This document shows, piece after piece, positions 6,128-9,181 of a DNA stretch of 9,181 nucleotides. Under the pieces are notes generated by a model that ran no database searches, was not told the origin of the DNA, and worked only from the letters and a program-made list of their open reading frames with translations. Made by a program: the position numbers and the translations under genes. The stretch's first letter is position 1, and each line of letters opens with the position of its first letter. This stretch comes from a candidate division TA06 bacterium DG_78 (GTDB lineage Bacteria > Hydrothermota > Tepidihabitantia > SM23-42), in NCBI GenBank assembly GCA_001303225.1, contig LJNI01000088.1, positions 1 through 9,181 on the forward strand, written 5' to 3'.

Positions 6128-8827
6128 ATGACAGTATGCATACTCATTTTTCTTTTGCAATGGCAACAGCGTGTAGCATACAATATTACAGGCTATCTCG
6201 ATACCGAAGAGAAATCATTACGAGCCGTTGAATATCTAACGTACTTCAACAACTCTCCTTACCCACTCGAGACCTTCTATATTCACCTCTATGCCAACGC
6301 CTATAGAGATACGACTACTGTCTATGCACAGGAGATCAAGAAACTCCATCCTTTTGTAAATTCTGATTTTCTGAGGTCGAAAGAATCAGAGCGTGGATAT
6401 ATTGATATAAACAGCGTGAAATACGAGGGTAAATTAATAGAATTTAAAATAGACGAAACAATAATGACGATATTCTTGAGTAAACCAGTTGTATCTGGTG
6501 ATTCTATTGTACTCGAATTCGATTTTTACCTAAAGATCCCTAAACAATTCTCGCGACTCGGCTATCAAAACAACCATTACGAAATGACCCAGTGGTATCC
6601 AAAAGTTTGTGTATTTGACGACGATGCTTGGCACCGTGAACCCTACCATGCACTCGGCGAGTTCTATGGAGAGTTCGGTTCTTTTGATGTTGAAATCGAC
6701 CTTCCTGGTGATTACGTCGTTGCTGCAACCGGGGAAAGGATCAATGAAGCAGATAGGGAATTCATGGATGCGCTAATCGACGGTCGAAGAATTGATATGG
6801 GTGAGCGAAAGACAGTACGCTTTATTGCAGAAAATGTTCATGATTTTGCCTGGGTCTGTGACCCAGATTTTTTGGTCAAGAAATACGAAGCCGACAGCGT
6901 TATGATCTGGGTCTACTATTTACAACAGTTTGATAAAAACTGGGAACATGCTGGTGCATATGCAGTCGATGCGGTAAAACGGTATGACCAGTGGTATGGC
7001 ATGTATCCGTATAAGAATCTAAGTGTTGTCTCTGGATACCACCCATCTGGCGAGGGGATGGAGTATCCTAACCTCATCATTGTTTGTATCGGAGAAGATA
7101 GGTTCACAAGATTCTTCGAAGAAACCATCATTCACGAAATTGGCCACCAGTGGTTCTACGGCGCTTTAGGTTCTAATGAAATAGATGAGACATGGCTCGA
7201 TGAGGGGTTTACTAGTTATAGCGAAATTCGGTATTTCGAAGATAAATACGGAGAAAAAAATTCTCTTCACAAATTATCATTTCTTTCACCACTTTCAGTA
7301 CGGTATTACCGTACACTATTGTATTATGTAACACAGACGAACGAACTCGAAAAACCGATTTTGACTCCAGCGTACGATTTTATTGACACACCAATTGCGT
7401 ACATAAGTAGTGCCTATGCGAAACCAGCACTCTTTCTTTTTCACCTTGAAGGTATTTTGGGCAGAGCAATATTTGATAAAATCATAAAACGATATGTTCG
7501 AGAATATACATTTAAGCATCCACGAACAGAAGATTTTATACGAATATGCGAAGAGGAAAGTGGACAGGAGTTACAATCATTATTTCATTCATTTCTTTAC
7601 ACAACAGATTTCTGTGATTGGGCAGTGCAAAACGTATCAGGTAACCGTGTGGAAATCGAAAATCGAGGTGATTTCTTCATGCCGGTTGATATCGTGATTA
7701 CAACAGAAAGCACAGAAGACACTTTAAGAATTGATACTCAGCAAAAATTTCATACGATTATCGTGCCAGGTGCGACAAAAATTAAACGAGTCATCATTGA
7801 CCCGTACCAATACTCTTTCGAATCCAACTACTGGAATAATCACTACCCCAGGAAACTTGAATTCAAGCCGATTATCGATGTTCCGTCATTTGATTCCTAT
7901 CAGATATTCTATTTACCGTATCTCTGGTACAGTACGTATGATGGCATTACTATTGGAGCATACTTATTGGGAACTGAATTCGCAGACATTGATTTCATAA
8001 AAGGTCGACACCAATGGACAGCCGGCTGCATCTACGGTTTTAAAAGTAAGAATTTTTATCCTGTATTTAGTTACCAAACTCCAATAATTTTTAAACGAGG
8101 CATGAGGACTCGACTCGTGTTACAGGGATCTAATTCGAGCGATGAATATAATTTTGGTCTTGGGTTCACCAATAATTTTGGCATTCCATTTTCTCAGTCT
8201 CCAGAAATTGCACTCAATACTATGCTTTCATTTTATAAATTAAATTCTTATGATTTAGTTGATTCTATCGATTGGGAGTTCGGCAGAAATATTGTCTCTG
8301 AAAATCATGTGGGATATCAACATCATGGTTGGAACATCGACATTTGCTTATCTCTCGCACATAAAATAATTGGAAGTGAATGGAAGTATGTGAAGACGAC
8401 GATCGAGATCAAAAATGACATAGAAACATTTATTCCTGTTTCACTCCGCATCTTTGCAGGAAGGATTTTCGGGAGTGCACCAACCCAAGAACAATTCTTT
8501 TTGAGTGGTGCATTACGCATCAGTCTCCTCGCAGACCTCTTGTTCAATCAAAGAGGATACTTCTCACCACAGGAGCACCTCCATGTTGCTGGTGATGGCA
8601 ATATGCTCGGGTACCAAACAATGCATATAAAATCTAATGAAATGTACTGCCTCGGTATTGAACTGCCGGCAAAATTCCCAATCCGGATCTTCGCTGATAT
8701 TGGTTACTGTAGAGAGTATGTAGCTGATTTTGGCGCAAAGGTCGTCCTGGGACCGATTTCGTTCAATTTTCCGTTCTACACAAGAACCAATGAACCATGG
8801 AAGCTTCGTTGGTCAATAGGGTTGTAA
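6128..8827 (+). CDS. M1-family zinc metallopeptidase with C-terminal outer-membrane barrel-like domain
   Basis: This 899-residue M1 (gluzincin) aminopeptidase-like protein has an intact active site: HEIGH (336-340) and Glu359 18 residues later bind zinc, with Glu337 as the base. GEGMEYP (308-314) replaces the GxMEN exopeptidase motif, as is common in envelope M1 enzymes. Tyr430 in SSAYAKPALF is the likely transition-state tyrosine. The N-terminal beta domain (about 15-250) carries the subfamily stretches TQWYPKVCVFDD and GEFYGEFGSFDVEI. Residues about 570-899 are unlike any peptidase domain. They alternate short polar and aromatic strands, include AGDGNMLGYQ (821-830), which recalls the conserved RGY/RGF loop of Omp85-type barrels, and end in WKLRWSIGL with alternating aromatics. 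A surface-anchored peptidase is inferred. The signal segment (1-10) lacks basic residues. The start is fixed by an in-frame TAA at 6119. Confidence 0.88.
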   Translation: MTVCILIFLLQWQQRVAYNITGYLDTEEKSLRAVEYLTYFNNSPYPLETFYIHLYANAYRDTTTVYAQEIKKLHPFVNSDFLRSKESERGYIDINSVKYEGKLIEFKIDETIMTIFLSKPVVSGDSIVLEFDFYLKIPKQFSRLGYQNNHYEMTQWYPKVCVFDDDAWHREPYHALGEFYGEFGSFDVEIDLPGDYVVAATGERINEADREFMDALIDGRRIDMGERKTVRFIAENVHDFAWVCDPDFLVKKYEADSVMIWVYYLQQFDKNWEHAGAYAVDAVKRYDQWYGMYPYKNLSVVSGYHPSGEGMEYPNLIIVCIGEDRFTRFFEETIIHEIGHQWFYGALGSNEIDETWLDEGFTSYSEIRYFEDKYGEKNSLHKLSFLSPLSVRYYRTLLYYVTQTNELEKPILTPAYDFIDTPIAYISSAYAKPALFLFHLEGILGRAIFDKIIKRYVREYTFKHPRTEDFIRICEEESGQELQSLFHSFLYTTDFCDWAVQNVSGNRVEIENRGDFFMPVDIVITTESTEDTLRIDTQQKFHTIIVPGATKIKRVIIDPYQYSFESNYWNNHYPRKLEFKPIIDVPSFDSYQIFYLPYLWYSTYDGITIGAYLLGTEFADIDFIKGRHQWTAGCIYGFKSKNFYPVFSYQTPIIFKRGMRTRLVLQGSNSSDEYNFGLGFTNNFGIPFSQSPEIALNTMLSFYKLNSYDLVDSIDWEFGRNIVSENHVGYQHHGWNIDICLSLAHKIIGSEWKYVKTTIEIKNDIETFIPVSLRIFAGRIFGSAPTQEQFFLSGALRISLLADLLFNQRGYFSPQEHLHVAGDGNMLGYQTMHIKSNEMYCLGIELPAKFPIRIFADIGYCREYVADFGAKVVLGPISFNFPFYTRTNEPWKLRWSIGL

Positions 8828-8876
8828 TACGAGAAAGCGATAGACAGTAAATAAAATACAGCAGAATAAATTCTTC

Positions 8877-8904
8877 TTGATTTCAGGATAACCATTATTA
8901 TAAT
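8877..8904 (+). promoter_or_regulatory. Sigma70-type promoter of the DUF4019 lipoprotein gene
   Basis: TTGATT (8877-8882), a 16-bp spacer and TATAAT (8899-8904) lie in the 112-bp gap after the peptidase gene. The predicted start near 8911 gives a conventional leader of about 29 nt ending in a Shine-Dalgarno, unlike the other promoters here. No terminator for the peptidase gene is visible in the same gap. Confidence 0.75.
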
Positions 8905-8927
8905 AGTAAGCTGATATGTACAAAATG

Positions 8928-8934
8928 AAAGGAG
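8928..8934 (+). promoter_or_regulatory. Shine-Dalgarno AAAGGAG of the DUF4019 lipoprotein
   Basis: AAAGGAG ends 5 nt before the ATG at 8940. It decides that start over an in-frame ATG at 8925, which would have the GGAG inside its own coding sequence. Confidence 0.75.
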
Positions 8935-8939
8935 ACAAA

Positions 8940-9181
8940 ATGAACACAAAGATAGCAAAAGTAGTGATCAGTGCTCTTGTATGTATATGTTTTGTATCTT
9001 GTGGTGAAAAGACTGAAGAGAAAAAAGTAACAACAGAATATGGAGAAAAAGAAAAAGCAGCGCAGGAAATTGCAGGTGCTTGGCTTCAATTAGTTGACGC
9101 AGGAGACTACGAAAAGAGCTGGGATGATGCTGCCGACTACTTCAAAGGAGCTATATCAAAAGAAGATTGGAAAAAATCTCT
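8940..9181 (+). CDS. DUF4019-like lipoprotein, 3' end cut by window
   Basis: Eighty complete codons are visible. A signal peptide with lysines at 4 and 7 and a hydrophobic stretch (8-19) ends in FVSC, making Cys21 the probable lipidated residue; phenylalanine at -3 is less usual. A charged linker (22-40) follows. Then AWLQLVDAGDYEKSWDDAA (47-65) and YFKGAISKEDW (67-77) match the pattern I know from DUF4019 proteins, a small envelope domain of unknown function. No function can be given. It has its own promoter and Shine-Dalgarno, so it is probably a separate unit from the peptidase gene. Confidence 0.8.
   Translation, partial: MNTKIAKVVISALVCICFVSCGEKTEEKKVTTEYGEKEKAAQEIAGAWLQLVDAGDYEKSWDDAADYFKGAISKEDWKKS

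Noticed and set aside
7731..8000. Plus-strand open frame of 89 codons inside the peptidase gene
   Set aside because: A shadow of the M1 peptidase frame, which continues uninterrupted through it; no own start signal.
8828..8876. Terminator for the peptidase gene
   Set aside because: The stretch is A-rich with no GC-rich hairpin or T-run.
8896..8905. Palindrome TATTATAATA at the DUF4019 promoter
   Set aside because: It is a by-product of the TATAAT box in AT-rich sequence and too short to call an operator.

Overview
The window looks like chromosome from a Gram-negative, probably anaerobic bacterium of moderate-to-low GC content. Evidence for an outer membrane is a SurA-type periplasmic chaperone, three lipoproteins with lipoboxes, and a peptidase with a probable outer-membrane barrel. 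Evidence for ferredoxin-based metabolism is the korD-korA pair. The style of the genes suggests an FCB-group or WOR-3-like candidate phylum, but this is a guess from protein resemblance; no rRNA or other marker is present. There are no mobile elements, tRNAs or CRISPR arrays.

Layout. Positions 1-1351 (minus strand) hold korD and korA, the 4Fe-4S and alpha subunits of a 2-oxoacid:ferredoxin oxidoreductase. They overlap by ATGA and run off the left edge, where korB probably begins. Positions 1430-2581 (minus) hold a multi-pass AI-2E/PerM-family membrane protein. A compact divergent promoter region at 2588-2646 separates this from a plus-strand block at 2664-8827. That block encodes two lipoproteins with degenerate parvulin domains, a SurA-like chaperone with two parvulin domains, and a large M1 zinc metallopeptidase whose C-terminal third resembles an outer-membrane beta-barrel. 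At the right edge a separately promoted DUF4019-type lipoprotein is cut off by the window end.

How the genes fit together. The plus-strand block reads as an envelope protein-folding module: two membrane-anchored parvulin-like chaperones and SurA lie beside a gene for a probable barrel protein, the usual kind of SurA client. Only the first parvulin domain of SurA keeps both active-site histidines of the family, so the lipoproteins are more likely holdases than isomerases.

The least expected result is in the regulatory sequence. Five promoters are readable by eye, and all five have the form TTGAYN, exactly 16 bp, TAKAAT (K = T or G). In three of them (korD, the PerM-family gene, the M1 peptidase) the -10 box ends only 5-8 nt before the ATG, so the mRNA should start at or next to the start codon, with no ribosome-binding site. 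A fourth could be leaderless from a GTG. The fifth, for the DUF4019 lipoprotein, has an ordinary leader and a good Shine-Dalgarno sequence. This suggests both leaderless and leadered genes in this organism.
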